This document shows, in pieces, positions 46,208 through 55,220 of a stretch of 64,000 nt of DNA (position 1 is the stretch's first letter; each line of letters opens with the position of its first letter). Both the position numbers and the translations under genes were made by a program. Below the pieces are notes generated by a model. The model was not told the DNA's origin. It ran no database searches and saw only the letters and a program-made list of their open reading frames with translations. The stretch comes from Acidovorax sp. sif1233 (GTDB lineage: Bacteria > Pseudomonadota > Gammaproteobacteria > Burkholderiales > Burkholderiaceae_C), in contig NZ_JAHUWZ010000010.1 of the NCBI RefSeq assembly GCF_019218755.1, positions 124,001-188,000 on the forward strand, read 5' to 3'.

Positions 46208-46237
46208 ATAATCAGGATTTATACCTAGACGTGTCAA
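46208..46237 (-). promoter_or_regulatory. Candidate sigma-70 promoter of the polyol cassette
   Basis: On the minus strand a perfect -35 TTGACA (complement 46232-46237), an 18-bp spacer and GATTAT (complement 46208-46213, four of six matches). It lies ~150 bp before the binding-protein ATG in an AT-rich stretch. The weak -10 fits activation by the AraC regulator encoded in the cassette. Confidence 0.5.
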
Positions 46238-46308
46238 CAGGGTATCTAACCGACCGGAAAGAGCGGGGCCGGACCCCAACACGGTTGAAGTCGCGAATGC
46301 CCCGAATC

Positions 46309-46366
46309 ACTATCAAATCAATAGCTATTAGCGCTTATCCATCAAGCGGCAGAGGCCGATTCAATC
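46309..46366 (+). repeat. Dispersed intergenic repeat, copy 6
   Basis: Plus-strand copy: CACTATCAAATCAATAGC, then GCGCTTATCCATCAAGCGGC, then AGAGGCCGATTCAA. It is in the 397-bp gap between the binding-protein start and the receptor stop, 3' to the receptor. Apart from this and the promoter above, the rest of the gap (46367-46459) shows nothing I can name. Confidence 0.8.
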
Positions 46367-46459
46367 CACATCCCAAGCACCACGCCCCACGGAGGCGACG
46401 TCAACGCCGCCCCTTCCTCCATCCATCTGCCCGTCCGCCCACGGCAGCACTGCTCCCCG

Positions 46460-48943
46460 TCAGAAATCCACCGTGGCAGACAGCGTCACCGTGCGAGGAC
46501 TTCCCACATACAGCCAGTTGCCGGAGCCGCTGGACCAGTAGTTGCGGTTGAACAGGTTGTCCACGCCCGCGCGCAGCACCAGCGGCCGGCTCCAGGCCTG
46601 GGTCTTGTAGCGGGCACCGATGTCCCAGCGCGTCCAGCCCGGAATGCGCCGCAGGTTGGCGGCGTCCACATGCTGCGCGCTGCTGGCGATCATGCGGGCC
46701 GACAGCGTCAGCCCTGGAACGGCAGCCACGTCGTGGTCGCTGCCCAGGTTGAGCTGCCAGCGCGACACATTGGGCGCGGAGTTGCCGTTGTAGGTGCCGC
46801 CTTCGGTTTTGGTCAGCCGGGCATCGTTGAAGGTCACGCCGCCCAGCAGGCGCGTGCCCCGGGCCACCTCGCCAAAGACATTGAGCTCGACCCCGCGGTT
46901 GCGCTGCTCTGCACCGACCTGGTAGGTGAATGTGCCATCGCCGTTGGAGGCCACGAGCCCGCTCGGCTTCTGGATGTGGAACAGGCTCGCTGTGGTGCTG
47001 AAGCGGCCCCAATCGGCCTTCACGCCCACCTCCCGCTGCTTCGTGCGGACCGGCGGAAACACCTGCCCGGCATTGGTGGTGCCCAGTGGCGCTGAATCGC
47101 CCTGGACCAGCCCTTCGATGTAATTGCCGTAGAGCGATACGTGCGGCTGCAGCTTGAACACCGCCGCCAGCGCCGGCGTCACCGCGTGCTCGTCGTACGC
47201 GGCGCTGCCGGCCCCGGTGGTGGTGTCGTGCTTGACGACCTTCACGCGCTGGTAGCGGGCACCCAGGGTGACGGACAGGCGGTCTTGCCACAGCGAGACG
47301 GTGTCGGACAGCGCCACGGACGGCAACTGCAAGGAATCGGTCTGTGGCGGCCGCGATGAGAAACCGTCGATGGACGGACGCGCGGTGGCCGCGGGCGCAT
47401 ACATGTTCGTGGCGAAGCTGTCGAAGCCGTAGTACTGCGCCGTGAAGCCGCTGTCCTTCTTCAGGTACGACGCATGCAGGTGGATGCGGTGCGTAAGCTC
47501 GCCGGCACGCACCGTGCCCTGCAGCCCGCCTTGCAGGGTGCGGTAGTTCGTCCAGTTGGGCCAAAAGTACGTGGTGGCCTGCGCGTCGCCCTGCACGTTG
47601 GTCACGAACACGTCGGTGGCGAGGTACCGGGACCGCGTGTGGCTGCCACCCGCGGCTGCAGAGAGCGTCCAGTCCGGGGTGAGGTCGTACTCTGCCTTGG
47701 CCAGGAGGTAGTTGCTGCGCGACCTGGCGAACTCCCAGTCCTGCGCGATGCGATGGCTGGCCCGGGGCGGCCTGGGGATGGCAATGCCGTCGTCGATGCC
47801 GAAGCCCGCGGCGCCTTGCGGCGCTTCGTTGTTCATCGTCTGGTGGCCGGCATCCACCGAGGCCCGCAACTGACTGCCCCGGTAGTCCACGGCCAGCGCC
47901 GCAGCGCCCAGCTCTACGGACTGGCCCTGGGTAGCGGTCTTTCCGTCACGGTAGACGCCGTTGAAGCGCACACCCCACTGGTGGTCGTCGCCGAACCGGC
48001 GGCCCACGTCCAGGTGGCCGCCCAGGTTGCCTCTGGACAGGTACGTGGTGGTCAGGCGGGTCAGCGGCACGTCGCCCGCGCGCTTGGGCACCAGGTTGAT
48101 GGCGCCGCCCACCGCGCCGCCCGCCCCGGGCGCCATGCCGTTGAGCAGCGCGTTGGGGCCCTTGAGCACCTCGACGCGCTCGGCCGCTTCGACCGCCACG
48201 GCGCGGTTGGTGGCGATGCCGCCGATGCCATCGAACAGCACCGAGTCCTGCACCGAGAAGCCGCGGATCAGAAAGATGTCGCCCCCCGCAGCAGCGTTGG
48301 TCAGGCTGTAGGACACCGTGCGCACGGACGGGTCGTTGGCCAGCACATCGGCCACGGTGATCGCCTGCTGGTCCTGCATCAGTTCGGCCGTGTAGCTGGT
48401 GATGTGAAACGGCGTGTCCATCAGGCTCTGGTGGCCCAGCAGGCCGACCCGGCTGCCCGTGGCAACCTGGCCGCCGACATAGGCGGGCGGCAAATCGCCG
48501 GGCGCTGCCTCGGCGCTGGCCGTCACGGTGACGGCGCCCAGGGTGGCGGCATCGCTGAGCCGGGGTGCCTGCGCTGCAGGGCGCGATGCCTCGCGCAGCG
48601 TGAAGACGCCGCCCGTGGCCTGCCGCAGCTCCAGCCCCGAACCTGCCAGCGCGCGGCGCAGTGCCTCGGGCGCATCGAAGCGGCCCCGCACGGGCGCCGC
48701 GTTGCGGCCTTCCACCAGCTGCGCATCGGCGGTGAGGGCCAGGCCCGCGTCACGCGCGATGCGGTTGAGGGCTGCTCCCAGCGGCCCGGCGGGCAGGTCG
48801 TAGTCGCGCACTGCCGCAGCGCTGGCCGTGGCCGCAGGGACCTCTGCCGTGGCTGGCTGTGCGGCCGCGGCAGAGGCGCCCAACGCAAGCAGCAGCGCAG
48901 TAGCGCAGGGGTTCAGCGGAAAGGGGAAAACTGCAGAGGGCAT
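46460..48943 (-). CDS. TonB-dependent siderophore receptor with N-terminal signalling domain
   Basis: 827-residue outer-membrane receptor of FecA/FpvA type. Signal peptide 1-28; an STN signalling domain at ~45-115 (YDLPAGPLGAALNRIARDAGL ... GVFTLREA); plug domain ~150-270 (VADVLANDPSVRT ... GPNALLNGM); beta-barrel to the C-terminus, which ends in the outer-membrane Phe (LSATVDF). The STN domain talks to the FecR-like anti-sigma factor encoded just upstream, giving surface signalling on ferric-siderophore binding. Downstream of fecR by 306 bp. Confidence 0.95.
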   Translation of the reverse strand: MPSAVFPFPLNPCATALLLALGASAAAAQPATAEVPAATASAAAVRDYDLPAGPLGAALNRIARDAGLALTADAQLVEGRNAAPVRGRFDAPEALRRALAGSGLELRQATGGVFTLREASRPAAQAPRLSDAATLGAVTVTASAEAAPGDLPPAYVGGQVATGSRVGLLGHQSLMDTPFHITSYTAELMQDQQAITVADVLANDPSVRTVSYSLTNAAAGGDIFLIRGFSVQDSVLFDGIGGIATNRAVAVEAAERVEVLKGPNALLNGMAPGAGGAVGGAINLVPKRAGDVPLTRLTTTYLSRGNLGGHLDVGRRFGDDHQWGVRFNGVYRDGKTATQGQSVELGAAALAVDYRGSQLRASVDAGHQTMNNEAPQGAAGFGIDDGIAIPRPPRASHRIAQDWEFARSRSNYLLAKAEYDLTPDWTLSAAAGGSHTRSRYLATDVFVTNVQGDAQATTYFWPNWTNYRTLQGGLQGTVRAGELTHRIHLHASYLKKDSGFTAQYYGFDSFATNMYAPAATARPSIDGFSSRPPQTDSLQLPSVALSDTVSLWQDRLSVTLGARYQRVKVVKHDTTTGAGSAAYDEHAVTPALAAVFKLQPHVSLYGNYIEGLVQGDSAPLGTTNAGQVFPPVRTKQREVGVKADWGRFSTTASLFHIQKPSGLVASNGDGTFTYQVGAEQRNRGVELNVFGEVARGTRLLGGVTFNDARLTKTEGGTYNGNSAPNVSRWQLNLGSDHDVAAVPGLTLSARMIASSAQHVDAANLRRIPGWTRWDIGARYKTQAWSRPLVLRAGVDNLFNRNYWSSGSGNWLYVGSPRTVTLSATVDF

Positions 48944-49249
48944 GGGTCAGGCTCCGAGACGGTCACGTCAGAAAAGAGGGGCAACCGCGCCGATGCACGG
49001 TCTCTGTCTGATTGCCGAACGGGTGCCGAAAAGTGAGAGGGGGCCGGGGCCATTTATTTTTTGGGCCGGCGTCGCTGGTGGATGGGATGCCGGCTGGCAG
49101 GGGCGATCTGGGTTGATCTGCTTGGGCTGCTGGATCTGGGTTGAACGGAATGGAACCGTCGATCAGCCGCACCAAGTTGCTCATCTTTTGATAGCTTCCA
49201 GCGCTTTCCCATCAAGCGGTAGCGGCCGATTTTCTTCACATTTTCATCC
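48944..49249. other. Intergenic gap between receptor and fecR homologue
   Basis: 306 bp. Holds repeat copy 7 near the fecR side. No promoter stands out, though an ECF-type promoter for the receptor would be expected here. Nothing else recognised. Confidence 0.5.
49180..49240 (+). repeat. Dispersed intergenic repeat, copy 7
   Basis: Plus-strand copy with a damaged left palindrome (GCTCATCTTTTGATAGC) and a well kept right half: CAGCGCTTTCCCATCAAGCGG then TAGCGGCCGATTTTC. It ends about 10 bp before the fecR stop codon on the other strand. Confidence 0.75.
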
Positions 49250-50335
49250 TCAGGGCGCAGCACGCGGCTTGAGCGTGACCCACCAGCGCGTGGTCCAGAC
49301 CACCTCCACTGGCACGGCCGCGGTCAGCGCCAACAGGGCCTGGTCGGTGTCCGCCAGGGGCAGCGTGCCCGTCACGCGCAACCCGGCCACACGGGGGTCG
49401 ACACCCAGGTGGCCGACCCGGTGCCGCGCCAGCATGGCCACCACCTCGCCCAAGGGTTGGTTGTCCACGACCAGCATGCCGTCCTTCCAGGCGTCGGCAT
49501 GGGGTGGGGCCACCCACGGGTCCACCCGCCCGCCCTCCAGCCGTGCGCCCTGCCCGGCCGACACGATGCGCTCGGCAGCGCACGGCTCGGCCGCTGCTGC
49601 CGCACAGGTCGCCGGGCGGGCCGCGACGGCGGACTGGGTGACTGCGACTTCGGTGGCAGGCGCGCCAAGGCTCTGCGCCCCATCGATGCCAGTGGCTTGC
49701 GCCTGTGGCCAGCGGCGCACGGTGAAACGGGTGCCCAGGGCGCGCAGGCTGCCGTCCTCGGTCAGCACGACGAACGGGCGCTGCTCGGCCGGATCGGCAT
49801 GGCTGGTTTCCACAGCGACCTCGCCCGCGCGCAGGCGGATCGTGCGCTGGTCCTTGCTGAATGCGACATCCACGGCGCTGCGGGTGTTCAGGTGCAGCAC
49901 GGTCTGGTCGGGCAGCACGATGGTGCGGCGCTCGCCGGTGGCGGTGCGGTGGTCGGCCAGCAGTTGGCCCACGGGCTGGTGGCGGTCCAGCACCAGCACG
50001 CCGCAGGCCACCGCCAACGCCAGGCCCAGCACGGCGCCCACCACACGGGCAGGACGGCGCCGGCGCGGTGGCAGCAGCAAGGCCGCGCGGGCTCCAGGCC
50101 CTGCGGCGGCACGGGCCAGGTGCTGGTCGATGTCGCCCAGCTGGCGCCAGGCGCGGGCATGGTCGGGGTGTGCCGCCAGCCAGTCGTTCAGGGCTTGGGC
50201 GTCCGCCGGCGACGTGGCGCCCTCGCCCTGGCGCAGTTGCCAGCCGATGGCGGCCTCCAGCACGGCAGGCGGCACGGGGTGGTCGTCGCCTGCGCCGCCA
50301 GGCAAGCCGCCCGTTGTCCAGCCCGCGCTGCTCAC
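49250..50335 (-). CDS. FecR-family anti-sigma / sigma regulator
   Basis: 361 residues. DUF4880-type N-terminal segment (AIGWQLRQGEGATSPADAQALNDWLAAHP), a transmembrane helix near residue 95-115 (VVGAVLGLALAVACGVLVL), the FecR domain (~150-260; ERRTIVLPDQTVLHLNTRSAVDV is the core) and a C-terminal DUF4974/STN-like part. It would carry the receptor's signal across the membrane to the ECF sigma factor. The start is a GTG (complement 50333-50335) that overlaps the sigma factor stop as GTGA, giving tight coupling; longer readings are the shadow of the sigma gene. Confidence 0.92.
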   Translation of the reverse strand: MSSAGWTTGGLPGGAGDDHPVPPAVLEAAIGWQLRQGEGATSPADAQALNDWLAAHPDHARAWRQLGDIDQHLARAAAGPGARAALLLPPRRRRPARVVGAVLGLALAVACGVLVLDRHQPVGQLLADHRTATGERRTIVLPDQTVLHLNTRSAVDVAFSKDQRTIRLRAGEVAVETSHADPAEQRPFVVLTEDGSLRALGTRFTVRRWPQAQATGIDGAQSLGAPATEVAVTQSAVAARPATCAAAAAEPCAAERIVSAGQGARLEGGRVDPWVAPPHADAWKDGMLVVDNQPLGEVVAMLARHRVGHLGVDPRVAGLRVTGTLPLADTDQALLALTAAVPVEVVWTTRWWVTLKPRAAP

Positions 50336-50844
50336 GCCGCGCCGCCAAAACGCAGGTGGTAGGCGTGGCGCATGGCGTTGGCCAGGTACTGGCGCACGCG
50401 GGGCACCGACACCTGCAGCTGCTCGGCGATCTCTGCGTGCGTGAGACCGTCGAGCCGGTTCATGAGCCATGCCGCGCGCGTCTTGGGCGTCAGGCCCTGC
50501 AGCAGTGCATCGACCGCGTGGAGCATCTGCACGGCGGCCAGGCGCTCTTCGGGGGATGGCTGCAGCACCTCGGGCTGCAGGGCCAGGTCTGCCAGGTAGG
50601 CGCGCTCCAGTTCGCCCCGGCGCCAGAAGTCCACCAGCAGCCCGCGTGCCACCGTGGTCAGGTAAGCGCGCGGCTCGCGCATCGCGTCGGGGGCGATGGC
50701 GGCCGGGCGGGCGAGTAGGCGCACGAAGGTGTCCTGCGCCAGATCGGCCGCATCGTCGGCACAACCGAGCCGCCGGCGCAGCCAGGACTGCAGCCACCCG
50801 TGGTGGTGGCTGTACAGCGCGTGCAGGGGGTGAGCGGCAGACAT
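50332..50844 (-). CDS. ECF sigma factor, FecI type
   Basis: 170 residues: region 2 at ~8-75 (LHALYSHHHGWLQSWLRRRLG, ADDAADLAQDTFVRLL) and region 4 at ~105-165 (LTHAEIAEQLQVSVPRVRQYLANAM). The family transcribes an iron-uptake receptor on receipt of a surface signal. First gene of the sigma-fecR pair and followed by the receptor. A Fur-like box at 50861-50875 precedes it, so the cassette should be induced in low iron. The ATG is at 50842-50844. Confidence 0.94.
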   Translation of the reverse strand: MSAAHPLHALYSHHHGWLQSWLRRRLGCADDAADLAQDTFVRLLARPAAIAPDAMREPRAYLTTVARGLLVDFWRRGELERAYLADLALQPEVLQPSPEERLAAVQMLHAVDALLQGLTPKTRAAWLMNRLDGLTHAEIAEQLQVSVPRVRQYLANAMRHAYHLRFGGAA

Positions 50845-50860
50845 GGCGTGACGGCCTTTT

Positions 50861-50875
50861 TGAGAATGATTCTTG
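50861..50875. promoter_or_regulatory. Fur-box-like inverted repeat
   Basis: TGAGAATGATTCTTG matches the 7-1-7 Fur consensus (TGATAATnATTATCA) at 11 of 14 defined positions, and lies 17 bp upstream of the ECF sigma factor start in an AT-rich promoter region. Iron repression of the sigma gene is the expected effect. Confidence 0.75.
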
Positions 50876-50939
50876 ATTATAGAAACACATTCCCGCCCAG
50901 CCCCTGGGCACGCCGCCATCCGGCAGACCGGCTGCGCGC

Positions 50940-51461
50940 TCAGCGCCGCGCGTTTTCCATCATCGTGGCAACGTGGGCCGGCAGGGTCTTCGGGGTCCCC
51001 AGGTCCTGCACGTCCCATTCCTCCCCGCCGGTCAGCAGCCATACGCGTACCGAGTCGGTGGCGGCGTGGACCACGATGGCGGCAGCCTCCGTGTCGCCTG
51101 CGTCCGGCCGGTTACCGGTGATGTAGAGCATGGAGCCGTCTTGCCGCAGCGGCCCACTCACCTGCAGGTTGTCCAGCAGCACGTTGTAGTTGGCGAGACC
51201 GAGCAGCCCACGCAGCCGCTCGGCCAGCGGGCCGGCACGCAGGAAGTCTGAGCCCCCGACCGGATAGTTGCCTACCTGGGTTTGCAGGTTCGCCCAGGGA
51301 TTGGCGGGCGCGGCAGGTACCTCGTTGGGCACAGGACGCGCGACCTTGCGCGGCGCCGTGGGCGCCGTGGGTACCGTGCCCACGCAACCCGGCAGCAGCA
51401 CAGCCAACGCAAGAGCGGCCAGCACGGCGCTTGACAAAGGGGCTGGAGAGATAGGGCGCAT
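50940..51461 (-). CDS. Predicted lipoprotein, unknown function
   Basis: 173 residues. The signal peptide AALALAVLLPGC gives a lipobox (LPGC) with the lipidated Cys at about residue 26; a Pro/Thr-rich linker follows; then a folded-looking region of ~110 residues (GNYPVGGSDFLRAGPLAERL ... DGSMLYITGNRPDAGDTEAAAIVV) whose end resembles domains that report on a regulated inhibition (TGGEEWDVQDLG). I do not recognise the family. Divergent from thyA, with 110 bp between. Confidence 0.7.
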   Translation of the reverse strand: MRPISPAPLSSAVLAALALAVLLPGCVGTVPTAPTAPRKVARPVPNEVPAAPANPWANLQTQVGNYPVGGSDFLRAGPLAERLRGLLGLANYNVLLDNLQVSGPLRQDGSMLYITGNRPDAGDTEAAAIVVHAATDSVRVWLLTGGEEWDVQDLGTPKTLPAHVATMMENARR

Positions 51462-51571
51462 GATCGGGGGCTTCTTTCTAAAAAGGGCAGCTGGGCGAAA
51501 AGGTCTGCGAGCTTAGCCGGTTCCTGCCGGCAGCCGCCCCCTAAAATCGCGTCTTTCGCCTTCCAACCGCC

Positions 51572-52411
51572 ATGACCGAACACGCCCGCCCCGTCCGCTC
51601 GCAATACGAAGACTTCATGCGCCACGTGTTCACCCACGGCGTGGAAAAATCCGACCGCACGGGAACCGGCACCCGCAGCGTTTTCGGCCACCAGATGCGT
51701 TTCGACCTGAAGGAAGGCTTTCCGCTCGTCACCACCAAGAAGGTGCACCTGCGGTCCATCATCCAGGAGCTGCTGTGGTTCCTCACGGGGTCGAGCAACA
51801 ACAACTGGCTCAAGGAGCGCGGCGTCACCATCTGGGACGAATGGGCGCGCGAGGACGGCGACCTGGGGCCGGTGTACGGCGTGCAGTGGCGCAGCTGGCC
51901 CACGCCGGACGGCGGGCACATTGATCAGATCAGCGATGTGGTCAGGACGCTCAAGACCAACCCCGATTCGCGGCGCATCATCGTGAGCGCCTGGAACGTG
52001 GCCGAGCTCGGCAAGATGGCGCTCATGCCCTGCCACGCTTTCTTCCAGTTCTACGTGGCGCCAGCACAGGAGCCCGGCGGACGCGGCACGCTCTCCTGCC
52101 AGCTGTACCAGCGCAGTGCGGACATCTTCCTGGGCGTGCCGTTCAACATCGCGAGCTATGCCCTGCTCACCCACATGGTGGCGCAGCAGTGCGACCTGGA
52201 TGTGGGTGATTTCATCTGGACGGGCGGCGACTGCCACATCTACAGCAACCACCACGAGCAAGTGCAAACGCAGCTGGCGCGCACACCCTATCCCTACCCG
52301 GTGCTGAACATCAAGCGCCGCCCCGGCAGCATCTTCGACTACCAGTACGAGGACTTCGAAGTGGTGGACTACCAGTGCCACCCGGCGATCAAGGCCCCCG
52401 TGGCCGTGTGA
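51572..52411 (+). CDS. thyA: Thymidylate synthase
   Basis: Converts dUMP to dTMP with methylene-THF, releasing dihydrofolate. 279 residues. [19 protein letters not shown] at the start, the nucleophile Cys154 in [11 protein letters not shown], and the folate/dUMP regions [20 protein letters not shown] and [12 protein letters not shown] are all present. About 15 residues longer than E. coli ThyA in the loop near residue 160. folA lies 740 bp downstream with one gene between, the classical thyA-folA link. Confidence 0.98.
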   Translation: MTEHARPVRSQYEDFMRHVFTHGVEKSDRTGTGTRSVFGHQMRFDLKEGFPLVTTKKVHLRSIIQELLWFLTGSSNNNWLKERGVTIWDEWAREDGDLGPVYGVQWRSWPTPDGGHIDQISDVVRTLKTNPDSRRIIVSAWNVAELGKMALMPCHAFFQFYVAPAQEPGGRGTLSCQLYQRSADIFLGVPFNIASYALLTHMVAQQCDLDVGDFIWTGGDCHIYSNHHEQVQTQLARTPYPYPVLNIKRRPGSIFDYQYEDFEVVDYQCHPAIKAPVAV

Positions 52412-52517
52412 TCACGCACCAGCCCTTCTTGAGACCCCACACCTCCTGAGCCCCAGGGCCAGGTGCAGCAGCGCCCAGCCCGCATCCACCCACAACCACC
52501 ACCACGAGCTTTCATCC

Positions 52518-53129
52518 ATGTCTTCCGGCGGATTTCACGTACACGGCCCCCACGACCACGCGGTGGAGCATGCCACCCACGGCCACCATGACGACGCCAC
52601 GGCCAGCCACGGCAACGACGGCAATGGCTCGTCCATGAACAAAATCGCGATGTTCACCGCCATCGTGGCCACGGTGGGCGCGATCTTCTCGTACATGGGC
52701 GGCGCCACGCAGGCCAACGCCGGGCTGCTCAAGAACGACGCGGCCATCAAGAAGACCGAGGCCTCCAACCAGTGGAACTACTTCCAGTCCAAGAGCACCA
52801 AGCAATCCCTGGCCGAACTGGCCCGCGACCTGGCGCCCGATGACCGCAAGGCCGGCTACCAGACCAAGGTGGAGCGCTACGAAACCGAGAAGAACGAGAT
52901 CAAGGTGGCCGCCGAGAAGCTCGAGGCCGATGCCCACGAATTCGACCGCAAGAGCGAAGCCCAGATGCACCAGCACCACCGCTGGGCCCAGGCCACCACG
53001 GCGCTGCAGGTGGCCATCGCGCTGGCCGCCATTGCGCTGCTCACCAAGAAAAAATGGCTGGAATACGGCATGTACGGCGTGGCCGCCGTGGGCCTGGGCG
53101 TGGGTGCCCTCGCCGCCTTGCACATCTGA
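52518..53129 (+). CDS. DUF4337 family membrane protein
   Basis: 203 residues. A His/Asp-rich N-terminus (HVHGPHDHAVEHATHGHHDD) may bind metal or be disordered. One transmembrane helix near 42-58 (IAMFTAIVATVGAIFSYMG), a charged coiled-coil-like middle (KKTEASNQWNYFQSKSTKQ ... EKNEIKVAAEKLEADAHEF), and two C-terminal helices (TTALQVAIALAAIALL, YGVAAVGLGVGALAAL). The NQWNYFQSKSTKQ segment is the DUF4337 hallmark. No known role; sandwiched between thyA and folA. Confidence 0.88.
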   Translation: MSSGGFHVHGPHDHAVEHATHGHHDDATASHGNDGNGSSMNKIAMFTAIVATVGAIFSYMGGATQANAGLLKNDAAIKKTEASNQWNYFQSKSTKQSLAELARDLAPDDRKAGYQTKVERYETEKNEIKVAAEKLEADAHEFDRKSEAQMHQHHRWAQATTALQVAIALAAIALLTKKKWLEYGMYGVAAVGLGVGALAALHI

Positions 53130-53148
53130 AAAACAAGGACGTCCCGCC

Positions 53149-53640
53149 ATGCCAGTGCACCTCATCTACGCCCGCGCCGCCAACGGTGTGATCGGCAAGG
53201 ACAACGCCCTGCCCTGGCACCTGCCGGAGGACATGGCGCATTTCAAGCAGCTGACGCAGGGCTGCCCCGTGGTGATGGGCCGCAAGACCTGGGATTCGCT
53301 TCCGGCGCGTTTTCGCCCCCTTCCGGGCCGTACCAACATCGTGGTGACGCGCCAGCACGACTGGCAGGCCGAAGGCGCCCGGCGCGCCGAGAGCCTGGAC
53401 GCTGCGCTGGCGCAGTGCGATCCCCGCCAGACGGTGTGGGTGATCGGCGGCGCGCAGATTTACGCCGAGGCCCTGCCGACGGCAGACCGGCTGGAGGTGA
53501 CCGAGATCGCCCGGGACTTCGAGGGCGACGCCCACGCGCCGGTGCTAGGCAAAGCCTGGACCGAGGCCGCCCGCAGCGACCATGTGAGCACCAACGGCCT
53601 GCCCTTCAGTTTTGTGAGCTACGTGCGCGCGGCGGATTGA
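53149..53640 (+). CDS. folA: Dihydrofolate reductase
   Basis: Reduces dihydrofolate to tetrahydrofolate. 163 residues, canonical length. GVIGKDNALPWHLPEDMAHF contains the catalytic Asp (about residue 28) and the following W/L positions; VVMGRKTWDSLP, NIVVTRQ and VWVIGGAQIYAEAL are the other signatures. Starts 19 bp after the DUF4337 gene; the shared orientation with thyA recycles the dihydrofolate that thyA makes. Confidence 0.97.
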   Translation: MPVHLIYARAANGVIGKDNALPWHLPEDMAHFKQLTQGCPVVMGRKTWDSLPARFRPLPGRTNIVVTRQHDWQAEGARRAESLDAALAQCDPRQTVWVIGGAQIYAEALPTADRLEVTEIARDFEGDAHAPVLGKAWTEAARSDHVSTNGLPFSFVSYVRAAD

Positions 53641-53687
53641 GTCCCTCTTCGGCGGGCACGTGCCCTTCCCTTTCCCCTTGCACCCAG

Positions 53688-53966
53688 CTATGGGGTGGCT
53701 GACGGGGTTTTTGCAGTCGTCTGGTCGCGCGCCGGATCGGGCGTCTGTGCGGGAGTGAGGGCCGGAGCGGGTGCCGGTGTTTCCGCCGGCGTCTGCGCGG
53801 GCGGGGGAGCTGGCGTCTGGGCCGGCGTCTGCACCGGCGTGGAGGCAGGGGTCAACGCAGGCTGCAAGCCAGGCACCACCGCAGGAGTGTTCACCCCCTG
53901 GGCACCTGCAGCCGCGGCCCCCATGGCCAGAACGCAAGCCAGCGCTTGCTGGTGAATGGATGGCAT
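53688..53966 (-). CDS. Small secreted Pro/Thr/Ala-repeat protein
   Basis: 92 residues. A signal peptide (HQQALACVLAMGAAAAGAQG) precedes about 65 residues of low-complexity PxxTPAQTPAxxPAQTPAE repeats with no stable fold expected. The start at the ATG 53964-53966 is favoured because GGAG lies 6 nt upstream; the upstream ATG (53978) has no ribosome site. The repeats are also repetitive at DNA level (53700-53870). The plus strand reads open across the region, so coding direction rests on the signal peptide and ribosome site. Confidence 0.6.
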   Translation of the reverse strand: MPSIHQQALACVLAMGAAAAGAQGVNTPAVVPGLQPALTPASTPVQTPAQTPAPPPAQTPAETPAPAPALTPAQTPDPARDQTTAKTPSATP

Positions 53967-54224
53967 GGAGTTCTCCATCGGGAACAGATTTCCAGTTTCT
54001 GCGGAACGGCGGCCGCGAAGCGTCGGACAAATACCCGTGGTCCCGGGGGATGGGGCGCTTCGTGCCGCGGTGCCATGTCGGGCACTCAGTGCACAGGCTG
54101 ATGCCACAAGAAAGCAATGATGGGTACGATGCGCGCTGCGGGCCTTCGCCCACGGCCGCCACCGCTGCAGCTGCTGGCAGTCAGTGCGGAGCCCTTGTTT
54201 TTATTCACTATTACTGTTCAAAAA

Positions 54225-55001
54225 ATGCAAATAGCCACCTGGAACGTGAATTCCCTGTCGGTGCGCCTGCCCCAGGTGCTGACCTGGCTGGAGGCCAATC
54301 CGGTGGATGCCCTGTGCCTGCAGGAACTCAAGCTGACCGACGACAAATTCCCGCACGACGCGCTGAAGGAGGCCGGTTACGAAGCGGTGACCTTCGGCCA
54401 GAAGACCTACAACGGCGTGGCCATCCTGAGCCGGCATCCCCTGCGGGACGTGGTGCGCAACATCCCGGGCCACACAGACGAACAGGCCCGCGTCATCGCC
54501 GCCACGGTGGACACCCCCTCCGGCGCGTTGCGGCTGGTCAACTGTTATTTCGTCAATGGACAGGCCCCCGGTACGGAAAAGTTTGCGTACAAGATGCTGT
54601 GGCTTACGGCGCTGCACCGTTGGCTGCGCGAGGAGTTGCGGGCCCACCCACGGCTGGCGTTGCTGGGCGACTTCAACGTCGCGCCGGAAGACCGCGACTC
54701 ATTCGACCCGGTGGGCCTGAAGGACACGATCCACCACACGGTGGAAGAGCGCCAGCACTTCCAGGATTTGGTTGCGCTCGGCCTGACCGATACCTTCCGC
54801 ATGTTCGAGCAACCTGAAAAAACCTATTCGTGGTGGGACTACCGCATGCTCGGCTTCCAGAAGAACCGTGGCCTGCGCATCGATCACATCCTGGTGAGCG
54901 AGGCCCTGCGCCCGACGGTGACGGCGTGCGTGGTGGACCGCGCTCCGCGCAAGAACCCCCAGCCCAGCGACCATGCACCGGTGGTGCTCACAATGGCGTG
55001 A
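54225..55001 (+). CDS. xth: Exodeoxyribonuclease III
   Basis: 258 residues of the exonuclease-endonuclease-phosphatase fold. MQIATWNVNSLSVRLPQVLTW opens with Asn7; LQELKLTDDKFP holds the metal-binding Glu; ILSRHPL, LLGDFNVAPEDRD (Asp/Asn pair), DTFRMF, YSWWDYRMLGFQKNRGLRIDHIL and the catalytic His in PSDHAPVV complete the set. It removes damaged 3' ends and cleaves at abasic sites. The ATG at 54225 begins the homology; a strong bidirectional terminator follows at 55086-55117. Confidence 0.96.
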   Translation: MQIATWNVNSLSVRLPQVLTWLEANPVDALCLQELKLTDDKFPHDALKEAGYEAVTFGQKTYNGVAILSRHPLRDVVRNIPGHTDEQARVIAATVDTPSGALRLVNCYFVNGQAPGTEKFAYKMLWLTALHRWLREELRAHPRLALLGDFNVAPEDRDSFDPVGLKDTIHHTVEERQHFQDLVALGLTDTFRMFEQPEKTYSWWDYRMLGFQKNRGLRIDHILVSEALRPTVTACVVDRAPRKNPQPSDHAPVVLTMA

Positions 55002-55085
55002 CGTGTTGGCAAGGCGGCTGCGCTGCTGCCGGCGCGCCCGCAGCAGGTCCACCGGCCAGGGCGCACGCCGGGCAGGCCACAACAC

Positions 55086-55117
55086 AAAGGCTGCAAGGAT
55101 TTCTCCTTGCAGCCTTT
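55086..55117. terminator. Strong bidirectional terminator after xth
   Basis: Perfect 14-bp stem AAAGGCTGCAAGGA / TCCTTGCAGCCTTT with loop TTTC; the stem ends in A/T runs, short but present on both strands. Lies between the convergent xth and DUF2383 genes. Confidence 0.8.
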
Positions 55118-55220
55118 GCTGGTTCATGCACGGGCAAAAGACGCGCCATGGGCCCCGCCGCCGGCCCTTGCATGCGCCACGGGCCGGAGCCCGGGGGTGC
55201 AGCCGTCCGATAGGATCCGA

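Noticed and set aside
53695..53955. Plus-strand Gly/Val/Ala-rich ORF opposite the Pro/Thr repeat gene
   Set aside because: No signal peptide or ribosome site; mirrors the repeat on the other strand.
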